This document shows, in pieces, positions 25,457 through 34,497 of a stretch of 64,000 bases of DNA. Both the position numbers and the translations under genes were made by a program. Each line of letters starts with the position of its first letter. The stretch's first letter is position 1. The notes under the pieces were generated by a model. The model did no database searches. It had not been told where the DNA came from and saw nothing but the letters and a program-made list of their open reading frames with translations. The DNA comes from Pontibacter sp. E15-1 (GTDB taxonomy: Bacteria; Bacteroidota; Bacteroidia; Cytophagales; Hymenobacteraceae): contig NZ_JAKVIR010000027.1 of the NCBI RefSeq assembly GCF_022601975.1, forward strand, positions 1 through 64,000. The letters are read 5' to 3'.

Positions 25457-26167
25457 TTATTGGCTACTGCCGCGCAGCATGCTCTGGGTGTCGGCAGCGC
25501 CCTCCAGGGTCAGGTACTCTGCCTGCAGGGTCCGGATTTTGAGCTTGTCGCCGGTTCTCAGCTTGCTATCCACTTCGCGGAGGCGTTGGTTCAGCTTGCT
25601 GTATACATAGTCCACGTAGTCCCAATCATCCTGGGTCCAGTTGCGGCGCTTTATTCTTACCTCACCCATAAAGGTCAGGTAAGCCTCCCGCAGATTCTGA
25701 GGCTGTACATTGTCCAGATCCTTGTACTCCCGCAGTAGTTGTTGCTGCCATTCCATCGTTTTGGCGGGTTGCAGGGGCTGCAGTTGGCGGCGCTCCTGGC
25801 GCTCTTCCCAGCGGTTGTAGCGGTCCTGCAGGTTTCTGTATTCATCTTTGGAGCTTGCCGAAAGGCTGTCGAATTTCTGCTCCAGCCGGGCGTTCCGCTC
25901 CCGAAGCTCATCGCGCACGGCAGGCCACTCGCGGCGTATGGCCGTGTCTCCCTTCTCCGATTGCCGGTTTAGCCAGGTTCTGAACTCCTCCAGCTCATCC
26001 TCAGCGGTCCGGCCAGTTTTCACCACGTGGGCAGTGTCGCGGGTGTCGTTGGCTTCCACGGTTATCTCCTCCGTGCCCTCAACCTGCCGACGGCCCTCAC
26101 AACCTATAAGCCCGATGCCCAGGCTTGCCATGGCGGTAGTATAGATAATAGAGCTTAAATTATTCAT
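25457..26167 (-). CDS. Hypothetical coiled-coil lipoprotein
   Basis: A 236-residue protein with lipobox LIGC at about residue 23. The mature part is strongly charged and helical, with long heptad-like stretches (LEEFRTWLNRQSEK, RNARLEQKFDSLSASSKDEYRNL, WEERQERRQLQPLQ). No family is recognised. It may be an envelope lipoprotein that tethers or spans the periplasm, but that is a guess. A minus-strand TATCTTTG (26221-26214), overlapping the end of the GH3 gene, is a plausible -7 box. Confidence 0.65.
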   Translation of the reverse strand: MNNLSSIIYTTAMASLGIGLIGCEGRRQVEGTEEITVEANDTRDTAHVVKTGRTAEDELEEFRTWLNRQSEKGDTAIRREWPAVRDELRERNARLEQKFDSLSASSKDEYRNLQDRYNRWEERQERRQLQPLQPAKTMEWQQQLLREYKDLDNVQPQNLREAYLTFMGEVRIKRRNWTQDDWDYVDYVYSKLNQRLREVDSKLRTGDKLKIRTLQAEYLTLEGAADTQSMLRGSSQ

Positions 26168-26221
26168 AGTGACTGAAATTTTTGAACATTCTTTTCTTAC
26201 GGAAAGCGGTAGCCAAAGATA

Positions 26222-28069
26222 TTAGGGGACCTGGAGTATGGGCACATCCTTACTTATCCCATCGCCATACCGGTAATATTTATTGACCGTGACCGACAGC
26301 TTACCTCGCGCCGGGATGTTGCCGAAAATCAGGTTAACGGCCGCCTCCTGCGCATGGAAGTGGGGCTGATAGGCCAGAACCAGGGCACGGCTTTTCTCTA
26401 TCTCCGGAAACTGGTTCAGGGCATAGGCATTGTCGAACAATGTGATCACCGCTTTGTTGGCGTTAGCCAGTTTCGTTACCAGCCCCGCCGCCTCTTTGGT
26501 ATAACCCAGGTTGTTGCTTGGCCGGATGCTCGGGCCGTAAAGCCCGACCAGCACCACATCATACGCCTGCAGCTTCTGCCACATTGTAGCGGCCTCTTTT
26601 GCCGTGGCCTTCCGCGACAGGATATAGTCGGTGGTGGTGGCCTTCTCTTTGATCAGCCGCTGGAAGGCCGTTGTGTTCCTTGCCCCAATGGAGAGGGTGG
26701 CGATGCGCGTCTTGCGGCGTTGGCGCACCGGAAGCATGCCTTTCTGGTTGTTCAGGAGGGTAATGGCCGCCTGGGCAATTGCGTGGTTTATACTGTCGGC
26801 TGCCGGCGTGTTGAGGTCGGTATACAGATTGGTGAGCTCAATGGGTTTATACTTGTCCAGGCCCACCCACTGCTTGGCAGCCAACACTCGTTTGCAGCGG
26901 TAGTCAATATCTTCCTGTGAGAGATCTCCGCGGGCAATGGCGGCTTTTATCGCCTTGATGGCCACAGGCACGCTTTTGAGGCGCTCGATCACGTCGTTGC
27001 CCGCCATCAGGGCCCGGGCCTCGGCCTCACCGGGCGGGAAATACTTCGTGACGCCCTTCATCACCATGGCATCCGTGAAGATCAAGCCCTGAAATCCCAG
27101 CTCTTTTTTGAGCAAGCCCCCCACGATGGGTCTGGAAAGCGTGGAGGGCAGGTTCGCCGCAGAGTCTAGGCGTGGGATGTGCATGTGCGCCACCATGATA
27201 CCGCCCAGCCCATGGTCGATCAGCTCCCGGAAGGGGTATAGCTCCAGAGAGTCAAGCCGCTGCCTGTCGAAGGGTATAACGGGCAGGTCGAGATGCGAGT
27301 CAACGTCGGTGTCGCCGTGGCCCGGAAAGTGCTTGGCCACCGCCACGATGTCGTTTTCCTGCATTCCCTGCATAAAAGCAAGGCTTTTGCCGGTCACGTC
27401 CTGCCGGTTCTCGCCAAAAGACCGGTAACTGATGATCGGGTTGTTGGGGTTGTTGTTGATGTCGGCCACGGGTGCGAAGTTCACGTGCATGCCGAGCCGC
27501 TTGAACTCAGCCGCGATCTGCGCCCCCATGCCATAGATCAGGCCATTGTCGGCCACAGCCCCCAGCATCTGCTGAAAGGGATACTGCACGGTGCTGTCGA
27601 GGCGCATGCCTACGCCCGTCTCAGCATCCATCGAGATGAGGAGGGGCACCTTGGCCGCCGCCTGATAGCTGTTGGTGAGCTTTGCCTGCCGCACCGGCCC
27701 TCCCTGGAAGAAGATTATCCCGCCCACCTTATAGCGTTTGATCAGTCGCATCACGTCCGCCTCATAAGCCGGGCCCTGATTGGAGAAAGCCTCGATGATG
27801 ATGAGCTGGGCAATGCGCTCGTCCGGAGTCAGGGACCTGAACACAGAGTCGACCCAGTAGGAGTCCGGTTCCTGCAGCGCATCGATCAGCGACATAGGCC
27901 GTGCGTACGGCACCCGCTCCATCGCGAGCACTCCCTGCGGCTGCGCCACGACTGCATGCTGCCTGCTGTCGGAGGGGCCGTTGCAGGAGAGCAGGATCCA
28001 CGGCAGCAGCGCAAGCGCCGGTAGCCAGCGGAGAAGAGGTATAAAAAAGTGGTTCTGTAGATGGGGCAT
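26222..28069 (-). CDS. Glycoside hydrolase family 3, beta-N-acetylglucosaminidase-like lipoprotein
   Basis: A 615-residue exported enzyme. The start at 28069 gives a lipoprotein signal ending ILLSC. The GH3 N-terminal TIM barrel has AVAKHFPGHGDTDVDSH, the NagZ-type loop with its His acid/base, and FTDAMVMKGV, whose Asp is the nucleophile. A C-terminal GH3_C-like alpha/beta domain (about residues 420-610) follows. No beta-lactamase domain is fused, unlike some relatives. The likely role is removal of N-acetylglucosamine from peptidoglycan or chitin-like fragments in the periplasm. Confidence 0.9.
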   Translation of the reverse strand: MPHLQNHFFIPLLRWLPALALLPWILLSCNGPSDSRQHAVVAQPQGVLAMERVPYARPMSLIDALQEPDSYWVDSVFRSLTPDERIAQLIIIEAFSNQGPAYEADVMRLIKRYKVGGIIFFQGGPVRQAKLTNSYQAAAKVPLLISMDAETGVGMRLDSTVQYPFQQMLGAVADNGLIYGMGAQIAAEFKRLGMHVNFAPVADINNNPNNPIISYRSFGENRQDVTGKSLAFMQGMQENDIVAVAKHFPGHGDTDVDSHLDLPVIPFDRQRLDSLELYPFRELIDHGLGGIMVAHMHIPRLDSAANLPSTLSRPIVGGLLKKELGFQGLIFTDAMVMKGVTKYFPPGEAEARALMAGNDVIERLKSVPVAIKAIKAAIARGDLSQEDIDYRCKRVLAAKQWVGLDKYKPIELTNLYTDLNTPAADSINHAIAQAAITLLNNQKGMLPVRQRRKTRIATLSIGARNTTAFQRLIKEKATTTDYILSRKATAKEAATMWQKLQAYDVVLVGLYGPSIRPSNNLGYTKEAAGLVTKLANANKAVITLFDNAYALNQFPEIEKSRALVLAYQPHFHAQEAAVNLIFGNIPARGKLSVTVNKYYRYGDGISKDVPILQVP

Positions 28070-28263
28070 AGTACGATTTAAACGTCGGTTCTTAAGGTTT
28101 CGTGCGCTTTTAGGTCGTGCCTTGCTGCGTTCTGACAAAAGTAGGCAGGATTTGCTGCGCCACCCGCGACACAAGGCAGGAAGCCACTACTTTACGACAG
28201 TAAGCGGAAAGTAGCTGCAGTTTAACGTGCCGTTTTTGTTTAGAAACTTTATCTTTCCCGAAA

Positions 28264-29142
28264 ATGAGCGCGTTAAGACGGCTCCTGACCATACCCATGC
28301 CTATATTTTTATCCGACCCTTACACCGACGAACTGCGCGACGAGCAAACGCATTTTGGGTATAGCTTCCTGCCGGGAGCTCTCTTTGCGGCCCTCCTGGC
28401 GCTGATCAGCTTGCTCACGTTTCTGACGGGCGCCAACCTGACCTGGCTTGGCATCTTGCCCCGCAATTTCTTTGGCCTGATTGGGATCGTGACCGGGCCA
28501 CTTATACATAGTGGGCTGCTGCACCTGCTTTCGAATGCCTTTCCGTTGGTGCTTCTGTCGGGGTTCATCCTTTTTTTGCACCGCCGGTTGGCCACCCGCG
28601 TGTTTCTGCTGGTCTATTTGCTGAGCGGGGCCCTGACCTGGCTAATCGGGAGGCAGGCGTACCACGTGGGGGCGAGCGGATTGGTGTATGGCCTGGCGGG
28701 TTTCCTGCTGTTCAATGGCTTCCTGCGGCAAAACCGCGGGGCGATGGCCGTCTCGCTGGCAGTGCTTTTTTTGTATAGCGGCCTGTTCTACGGCCTGTTC
28801 CCGAACGAAGAGCAGGTATCCTGGGAGGGGCACGTGTCGGGGTTGGTGGCCGGGTTGGTGGCGGCGGTCGTGTATGGCGAGGGTAGAAAAAAGCCTGCAG
28901 CCCACCCACCGATCGCGCCGGATGTGGTGCAGCGCCACATGAGCAACACCATGGGCAGGCACTACCACTATTTTGGTATACAGTACACCGTGCGCCCGGA
29001 CCAGCCCGGGCAAGGGAGGCAGTACACTTATTTGCTGAACACGGCGACAAGCACGGGACAAACACCAACCCAGCAGGCCGCGGCTGCGTCTAACAGATGG
29101 ATATCAGCAAATAAGTACCATGACCGAAAAAAAACAGGATGA
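28264..29142 (+). CDS. Rhomboid-family intramembrane serine protease
   Basis: A 292-residue inner-membrane protein with about six helices. The catalytic pair is Ser138 in HVGASGLVYG and His190 in WEGHVSGLVAG; helix 2 has the family HSGLLHLLSN. The soluble C-terminal 90 residues are rich in Gln, Thr and His and have no known fold. Rhomboids cut helices of membrane substrates. The last 23 bases overlap the next gene in another frame, so the two are likely coupled. Confidence 0.9.
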   Translation: MSALRRLLTIPMPIFLSDPYTDELRDEQTHFGYSFLPGALFAALLALISLLTFLTGANLTWLGILPRNFFGLIGIVTGPLIHSGLLHLLSNAFPLVLLSGFILFLHRRLATRVFLLVYLLSGALTWLIGRQAYHVGASGLVYGLAGFLLFNGFLRQNRGAMAVSLAVLFLYSGLFYGLFPNEEQVSWEGHVSGLVAGLVAAVVYGEGRKKPAAHPPIAPDVVQRHMSNTMGRHYHYFGIQYTVRPDQPGQGRQYTYLLNTATSTGQTPTQQAAAASNRWISANKYHDRKKTG

Positions 29143-29932
29143 GCAGCGTCTGAAGAAACAGCAGCAGCACATCCGCGGAAATTACCAGCATCAGCCAGAG
29201 CTCACTACCGAAAATACTGTAGATCACAAGGGAAAGAACCAGGACGAGATAAAGGAGAGCAAGTGGCCCCTGATCATCACGGGCTTGCTGCTGGCTGCGG
29301 GAGTTGCCGCCTACTTTGTATTTCCGGGTTTTCAGCAGGGCGTGCAGCATGGCTGGGACGTGCTGACAAGCGGCGATGAAAAGCGTATCTCACAATGGGT
29401 GAGCCAGTTTGGATACTGGGGACCTTTCTTTATCGTACTGGCAATGGTGGCCCAGATGTTTTTGCTCGTGATAAACGTGGTGGCCCTGATGCTGGTGGCG
29501 ATCATCGCGTATGGGCAGTTCTGGGGATCGCTGATAGCCATTGCCGCAGTGGCGGTGGCCTCGTCTATCGGCTACTGGATAGGGCACGGTGTGGGCGAGG
29601 TTGGGGTAGGCAAGCTGATCGGGCAGAAAACAGAGCGCAAGGTGACGGGTTTTGTGGACCGTTATGGCATTTGGGCCGTGATGATTGCCCGTATCTCGCC
29701 GTTTCTGTCGAACGATGCTGTGAGTTTTGTGGCAGGCCTCGCCAAAATGGGGTACTTTAAGTTTATGGCGGCCACACTGGCTGGCATCGTGCCCCTGACG
29801 GTACTGCTAGCCTGGCTCGGGGAAAACAACGAGCGACTAAAATCCGGCCTGATCTGGGTATCCGCGGTGAGTTTAGGGGCCTTCGTCGGGTATATCGTCT
29901 ACGACAAGTATATCCGGAAAAGCAATTCCTGA
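29120..29932 (+). CDS. DedA/TVP38-TMEM64 family (VTT domain) membrane protein
   Basis: A 270-residue protein. About 50 polar residues (many Gln and Lys) come first, then five or six membrane helices. The VTT core has FGYWGPFFIVLAMVAQMF and the motif ISPFLSNDAVSFVAGLAKM. Family members act as lipid scramblases or flippases, for example for undecaprenyl phosphate or phosphatidylethanolamine; which applies here is unknown. It begins inside the rhomboid gene. Confidence 0.85.
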   Translation: MTEKKQDEQRLKKQQQHIRGNYQHQPELTTENTVDHKGKNQDEIKESKWPLIITGLLLAAGVAAYFVFPGFQQGVQHGWDVLTSGDEKRISQWVSQFGYWGPFFIVLAMVAQMFLLVINVVALMLVAIIAYGQFWGSLIAIAAVAVASSIGYWIGHGVGEVGVGKLIGQKTERKVTGFVDRYGIWAVMIARISPFLSNDAVSFVAGLAKMGYFKFMAATLAGIVPLTVLLAWLGENNERLKSGLIWVSAVSLGAFVGYIVYDKYIRKSNS

Positions 29933-30317
29933 AAGCGTGTGCGTTAGTCGGCTACACCTCTCTGGCCACAAAATTGGCAACTACCGCCTTGGCGTAAATT
30001 GGGTATAGAATCGAATATCCCGGAGGCAGAAAGAAATGTTCCACAGACACCACTTTGGTTTCAACAGATTATCCGGGCGGTGAGTGAGTGACTAATTTTT
30101 TTAGCTATATAGGTATGGGGTAGTATTAAAACTAAAACATATAGCATATACCACATTAATATTATAGTATATTATTATACAAAAACTGTAATATGCTTTG
30201 TTTTTAGCTAAAAATGCCCTTTCGGGCCATTAGCGGTATAAAAGATAACCATTCAGGTTGGCTGTCGTTTAAGCGGGTTATTGTTAACGAAAACGATGTT
30301 CCACGAAACGACAACCA
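29933..30317. other. AT-rich intergenic gap of 385 bases
   Basis: The centre (about 30100-30200) is rich in TATA-like words and differs sharply in composition from flanking genes. No coding frame or clear TAnnTTTG promoter was found. It likely carries the promoter of the 3D-domain gene. Confidence 0.45.
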
Positions 30318-30827
30318 ATGTTCAGGACAAAATTACTCGCAGCCTTGATTTCCATTATGGTAGCTTTGGCTGAAGAATTTTCCTTATTTACCCCAGAACC
30401 CACAACACCACTTACTGAAGAGATTCATACGTCCCTGAAGCTTAAAGCCCCGGACCGAAGCATAGAAGCCCTGCCCCAGCCTGCCACCACCGAAACCATG
30501 ACTGTTTCCGCATCCGTGTACTTCCCGGTGCCGGGCCAGACGGATGAGACGCCTTTTATCACCGCCGACGGGTCGCGCATCAATCAGAATAACCCAAAGA
30601 AGCACCGCTGGATCGCTGTCTCGCGGGACCTGCACAGCCGCTGGGGAGGCGACATCAGTTACGGAGACTCCCTTATGGTGACGGGGGTATCCAAGAAACT
30701 GGACGGCCTCTACATTGTGCGCGACATCATGAACAAGCGCATCCGCAACCGCATCGACATACTGGTAGGTGAGAAAGACAAGGTGATGGGCTACTGGAAG
30801 GATGTGAAAATTGCCAAATTAAACTAA
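30318..30827 (+). CDS. 3D (Asp-Asp-Asp) domain exported protein
   Basis: A 169-residue protein with a signal-like start MFRTKLLAALISIMVALAEEF. The C-terminal 105 residues form a 3D domain: TVSASVYFPVPGQTDETPFITADG, WIAVSRDL, the second Asp in ISYGDSLMVTG, and the third in YIVRDIMN. The fold is a double-psi beta-barrel related to lytic transglycosylase MltA, so it may act on peptidoglycan. Its linker (20-65) is proline- and threonine-rich. Confidence 0.82.
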   Translation: MFRTKLLAALISIMVALAEEFSLFTPEPTTPLTEEIHTSLKLKAPDRSIEALPQPATTETMTVSASVYFPVPGQTDETPFITADGSRINQNNPKKHRWIAVSRDLHSRWGGDISYGDSLMVTGVSKKLDGLYIVRDIMNKRIRNRIDILVGEKDKVMGYWKDVKIAKLN

Positions 30828-30905
30828 TCTCCCCCAACCTCAGAAACGAACTGCCCCCCTTGCCGTACCCTATCCTTAGCCGCAAAGCGGTGAAACAACA
30901 GAGAT

Positions 30906-31751
30906 ATGGGGGACAAGAAGCTACCGGTTGAACCGGAAAAACAGGAACTGGAACACGAGCGCTACGAGCTGCTGAACAGGATAGAGGACGCGCTGGAGCT
31001 GCCCATGATTTTGTTGGGCTTTATATGGCTGATCCTGCTCGTTGTAGAATTTATTTCAGGGCTTAGCACGGTGCTGCAACTCATCAGCAATACTATCTGG
31101 GGGATTTTCATCCTCGACTTTCTCCTTAAGCTTATACTGGCTCCGCACAAGCTGCTCTTTCTGAAGCGCAACGTGCTGACCACTATCTCGCTGTTTGTGC
31201 CCGCGCTGCGGCTCTTCCGCATTACGCGTGCCTTTCGGCTCATCAGCACAGTGCGGGCCACCCGTGGGCTGCGCCTCGTGAAGGTGGTTGGATCGATTAA
31301 CAGGGGTATGCGCAGCCTGACCAAAACCATGTCGAGGCGGGCGTTCGGCTACGTGGCTGCCCTTACACTGGTGGTGGTAGTGGCTGGTGCCGCTGGCATG
31401 TATGCGCTGGAAAATGAGCACGGCCTCAAGACCTACGGTGAGTCGGTGTGGTGGACGGTGATGCTACTGACCTCTATCGGAAGCGACTATTTTCCGGTAA
31501 CCCCGGAGGGGCGCGTGCTGTGTCTGCTGCTGGCTATGTATGGCTTTGCTGTGTTCGGCTACTTCACCGCCACACTGGCCACTTTCTTTATCGACCGCGA
31601 TGCCGGAAGCGATGATGCCGAGGTGGTGGGCACGCGACAGGTGAAAGCACTGCATGAAGAAATAAAGCTGCTGCGCGATGAGCTGAAGGTAGTGCTCAAC
31701 CAACAGGAACAGCATCCCTCAAACCAAGGCCAAAACTCCGGGGAGGCATAA
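30906..31751 (+). CDS. Voltage-gated-like ion channel with unusual selectivity filter
   Basis: A 281-residue inner-membrane protein with the six-helix voltage-gated fold. S4 is recognisable by regularly spaced arginines (LRLFRITRAFRLISTVRATRG, about 101-121). S5 and the pore follow. The filter region is LTSIGSDYFPVTPEGR (residues 189-203), where potassium channels have TVGYGD. The GYG signature is absent, so selectivity cannot be assumed. A soluble coiled-coil-like tail (about 240-270, LHEEIKLLRDELKVVLNQ) suggests tetramer assembly. Confidence 0.85.
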   Translation: MGDKKLPVEPEKQELEHERYELLNRIEDALELPMILLGFIWLILLVVEFISGLSTVLQLISNTIWGIFILDFLLKLILAPHKLLFLKRNVLTTISLFVPALRLFRITRAFRLISTVRATRGLRLVKVVGSINRGMRSLTKTMSRRAFGYVAALTLVVVVAGAAGMYALENEHGLKTYGESVWWTVMLLTSIGSDYFPVTPEGRVLCLLLAMYGFAVFGYFTATLATFFIDRDAGSDDAEVVGTRQVKALHEEIKLLRDELKVVLNQQEQHPSNQGQNSGEA

Positions 31752-31995
31752 CACTGCCTTTATACATAGGCGATGCTCACCCAAGTAAGTCGGTTTCATT
31801 AATTTCAGCCCTGAAACATATATAAGGTAGTATAAAGAATGGTGCGGTTGTTGTGCAATGCGGCTGTATGGATTATTTTAACGAGAACATTAGAAAAGTA
31901 TTCTGACGACACCTTGTAGTGAAGTTTGCTTCATCGATGACGATCGCCAGGTTTTCCTAACTGTGTGAGGGTTGGAGTCCTTGTTCCCGGGCCCT

Positions 31996-32187
31996 TTAGT
32001 TGCTATACTCTTTGAGTATCTCAAACCCCTCCTGATCGTTTTGAGCCTCTACCACTTCGTTTATCACAAACTGAATCTCTTCCTCTGTCCAGTTCTCTTT
32101 TTCAGCCGCTTTCACAAACACGTCGAGCGCCCCGAAACGGGAGCCCCGCGCCGGGACAGTTGCCTTCACTTTTTTTCGGATGCGCAT
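31996..32187 (-). CDS. Small hypothetical protein
   Basis: A 63-residue basic then acidic protein starting [17 protein letters not shown], predicted to be mostly helical ([17 protein letters not shown]). No family is recognised. A minus-strand TACATTTG box at 32214-32207, 20 bases before the start, fits a -7 element and supports transcription. Earlier in-frame ATGs would overlap that box. Confidence 0.5.
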   Translation of the reverse strand: MRIRKKVKATVPARGSRFGALDVFVKAAEKENWTEEEIQFVINEVVEAQNDQEGFEILKEYSN

Positions 32188-32390
32188 ATACCTATAGCTT
32201 TTTGTGCAAATGTACAAAAGCAAATTATTTTATCGATAAGCCATTGGATCGCTATTTTCTGTGTTTAGCCGCCGAATCCGTCTGGCCACATGGTTTATTT
32301 GCGTAGATGGCCGTTTTGGCCTGTTTAGGAATTAACCCTTTGCGCAATTGGCCGTTCATTAGACTTTAGCCAACCAGCGAACACACACCT

Positions 32391-33344
32391 ATGGAAAAAC
32401 AGCTTTTTACCTTTGATGATTTGCAGCACCTCAACGACCTGACGATTATGCACTATGCCATACCGGTGATCGTGCTGTCGGTAGTGGGGGAGTGGCTGGT
32501 GGGGGTATACCGGAAGCGAAACTCCTACCACAAAACCGAGTTCATGTCGGCCCTGACCATTGGCGCCGTGAACACGGTGCTGAGCGGTGTGCTGAAGGTA
32601 TGGCTCTTTAGTGTGGCCCTGGTAATTTATAATGCTGTGCCCTGGGCTATGCCGCGCACGTGGTGGGGCTTTGTGGTGTGCTTCGTAGCCGTCGACTTCT
32701 GCCGATACTGGGCGCACCGCATTGCGCACGAACAGCGTTTCTGGTGGGCCACACACGTTACGCACCACTCTTCCGAGCGCATGAACTTCTCCGTTTCGTT
32801 CCGCACCAGCTGGACGCAGCACATCAAGTTCATCTTTTTCCTGCCTGTGCCCTTGCTGGGCATTGACCCGTTTACGTTTTTTATATGCCACCAGGTGGCG
32901 GTGCTCTACCAGTTTTTCGTGCACACCGAGCTCGTGAAAAAACTCCCTGCACCCATCGAGTATATCTTCGTGACGCCCTCACACCACTGCGTTCACCATG
33001 GCTCTAACCCACAGTACATCGACAAAAACTACGGCTCCACGTTCATCATCTGGGACCGGATGTTTGGCACCTTTGAGCCAGAGGTGGAAACGCCCAAGTA
33101 TGGCCTGACCAAACCCGTTACCTCATTCAACCCGATCTACCTGGTTTTCCATGAGTGGGTGGATATCGTTAAAGACCTGAGGCATACCAAATCGGTGGGG
33201 GAGGTATACCGGCTCCTGTTTTACCCGCCAGGGGCTGTTGTAACAGAGCACCAGCGGCAGAGCCTACTGCAGGAGCAACCAGAGGTGGAAAGAAGCATCG
33301 AGCGGCCCGTTTTTGAAACAGCAGATACCGCAGAAGCGGTATAA
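32391..33344 (+). CDS. Fatty acid hydroxylase / sterol desaturase family protein
   Basis: A 317-residue membrane enzyme with four or five helices. It has the three histidine clusters that bind the di-iron centre: HRIAHE (109-114), HVTHHSSE (122-129) and HHCVHHG (about residue 200). Members hydroxylate or desaturate lipids, including fatty acids and carotenoids; the substrate here is unknown. It is a single-gene unit ended by a very strong terminator. Confidence 0.9.
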   Translation: MEKQLFTFDDLQHLNDLTIMHYAIPVIVLSVVGEWLVGVYRKRNSYHKTEFMSALTIGAVNTVLSGVLKVWLFSVALVIYNAVPWAMPRTWWGFVVCFVAVDFCRYWAHRIAHEQRFWWATHVTHHSSERMNFSVSFRTSWTQHIKFIFFLPVPLLGIDPFTFFICHQVAVLYQFFVHTELVKKLPAPIEYIFVTPSHHCVHHGSNPQYIDKNYGSTFIIWDRMFGTFEPEVETPKYGLTKPVTSFNPIYLVFHEWVDIVKDLRHTKSVGEVYRLLFYPPGAVVTEHQRQSLLQEQPEVERSIERPVFETADTAEAV

Positions 33345-33359
33345 AAATTATCCCGGATT

Positions 33360-33404
33360 AGAACAAGGAGGGCAGAGTATATACCCTGCCCTCCTTGTTC
33401 TTTT
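33360..33404 (+). terminator. Strong terminator after the desaturase gene
   Basis: Perfect 15-base arms GAACAAGGAGGGCAG and CTGCCCTCCTTGTTC surround the palindromic GTATATAC and are followed by TTTT. Confidence 0.9.
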
Positions 33405-33690
33405 GATTCTGTCCAGCCGCAGCGGGGATAATGCACTGCGTTTTCAGGAGCCCTTCGAGTCAGCTTCTCCTGCCTGTATGGATACCGAAGGCGTGGCTGA
33501 AAACCATGCAAATGTGAAATGTTCCTTCAACGGCCCTATGGCGTATCCGACGAACCTGATATTTTGGATATGAATATGAAAGAGTTTGATCGGGAAAGAC
33601 CTGCAATAAGGCTGACCAGACGGATGATTCTGACTTAAGCTATAATCCAGATTTCAGTCATAGTTGCAGCGAAACAGTAGTTATATATCA

Positions 33691-33787
33691 CAGGACTTTC
33701 GCAAAGCTGCCCTTGTTGCGTCTTTTGACCAAACGGCAGGCTGCAGACTGCTTTCGCTCCGTGTTTCGATTTGATGCGAAAGTCCTG
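33691..33787. repeat. 97-base element with 13-base terminal inverted repeats (MITE-like)
   Basis: CAGGACTTTCGCA at 33691-33703 is exactly repeated in inverted form as TGCGAAAGTCCTG at 33775-33787. The 71 bases inside encode nothing. Size and perfect ends resemble a miniature transposable element or the fused ends of a deleted insertion sequence. I could not find a clear target duplication or another copy in the window. Confidence 0.5.
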
Positions 33788-33890
33788 GAAGTGATTCCAT
33801 AACCTGCTATAGATGTTTTGCTGTATGTATGGAGGTTTGAGAGTTCATATATGAAGAAGCCATTGCTAGGGGTTGATGCGAGGTGACGGC

Positions 33891-33917
33891 AAAAAAAAGA
33901 GCCACATCGTGTGGCTC
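33891..33917 (-). terminator. Terminator of the LTXXQ-like gene
   Basis: On the minus strand GAGCCACA pairs with TGTGGCTC around a three-base loop and is followed by eight T residues. It is about 36 bases past the stop. Confidence 0.88.
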
Positions 33918-33952
33918 CGGGTTGTTTGGTGAACGGTGCAGTGGTATAGGGA

Positions 33953-34390
33953 TCAATAGCTTTCCTGGTGCGTGGCACCGGGCTGGCTCGGATTGCTCTG
34001 TGCCTCGCGCGGCACGCCCATTTTTTCCTCGCGGCGTTGTTGGTACTGCTGAAACTGGATCGGCGATAGCACATCCTTCAGTTGTGAAAGCCGGGTCTGG
34101 CTGATCATGTCCATCTGCTGCACAATCAGGCGGGGCTCTTTTTTGTATTTCTGCTTTGCGGCCTCGGCGCTTTGCATGCTGGTGCGGTTAATCGACCTAA
34201 TCTTGCTCGTCTGCTCCGGGGTCAGGCGCAGGTTGCGGGCCATTCCTGCTGTGATCTCATCGGCACGCTGCTCCAATGACTTCTGCGCTGGCTGTGTGGT
34301 GGCCTTTGCAGGTTGTTTGGCACCGGTAGTCTGGGCAAACCCGGCGAAGGTGGCAAAGGTAAATACAAAGGCTAAGGCTATTTTCTTCAT
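33953..34390 (-). CDS. Periplasmic LTXXQ/CpxP-like small protein
   Basis: A 145-residue exported protein with signal MKKIALAFVFTFATFAGFAQ. The mature part is helical and basic: MARNLRLTPEQTSKIRSINR, then LSQLKDVLSPIQFQQYQQR. LTPEQ and LSPIQ correspond to the twin LTxxQ motifs of CpxP/Spy-like chaperones and Bacteroidota DUF4890-type proteins. It resembles the protein at 37844-38230. A role in envelope stress is inferred from the family. Confidence 0.7.
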   Translation of the reverse strand: MKKIALAFVFTFATFAGFAQTTGAKQPAKATTQPAQKSLEQRADEITAGMARNLRLTPEQTSKIRSINRTSMQSAEAAKQKYKKEPRLIVQQMDMISQTRLSQLKDVLSPIQFQQYQQRREEKMGVPREAQSNPSQPGATHQESY

Positions 34391-34497
34391 AAGGCTGTCT
34401 CTTCAATCTGGTGCGTCAAAACAATTATCGTTCCGAATTCTGCTTCCTAAGGCTTCTTAACCCGGCTGCACCGACTTTAGTTCTGAAATGGTAAACG

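Larger units (their letters stand above)
33345..33952. other. Intergenic gap of 608 bases
   Basis: Contents from left to right: terminator of the desaturase gene (33360-33404), a stretch with only a weak 39-codon frame (33519-33638), a 97-base element with 13-base inverted ends (33691-33787), and a minus-strand terminator (33891-33917). No convincing gene is present. Confidence 0.6.

Noticed and set aside
30090-30200. A possible replication or attachment site in the TATA-rich stretch
   Set aside because: No repeated boxes, DnaA sites or inverted repeats could be identified; AT-richness alone is not enough.
29933-30317. Search for tRNA or riboswitch structure in the gap
   Set aside because: No cloverleaf, CCA end or known riboswitch core was seen; tRNA features were not found anywhere in the window.
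33519-33638. A 39-codon plus-strand frame in the gap after the desaturase gene
   Set aside because: Too short, no family feature, and no promoter or ribosome site nearby; kept only as a note in the gap entry.
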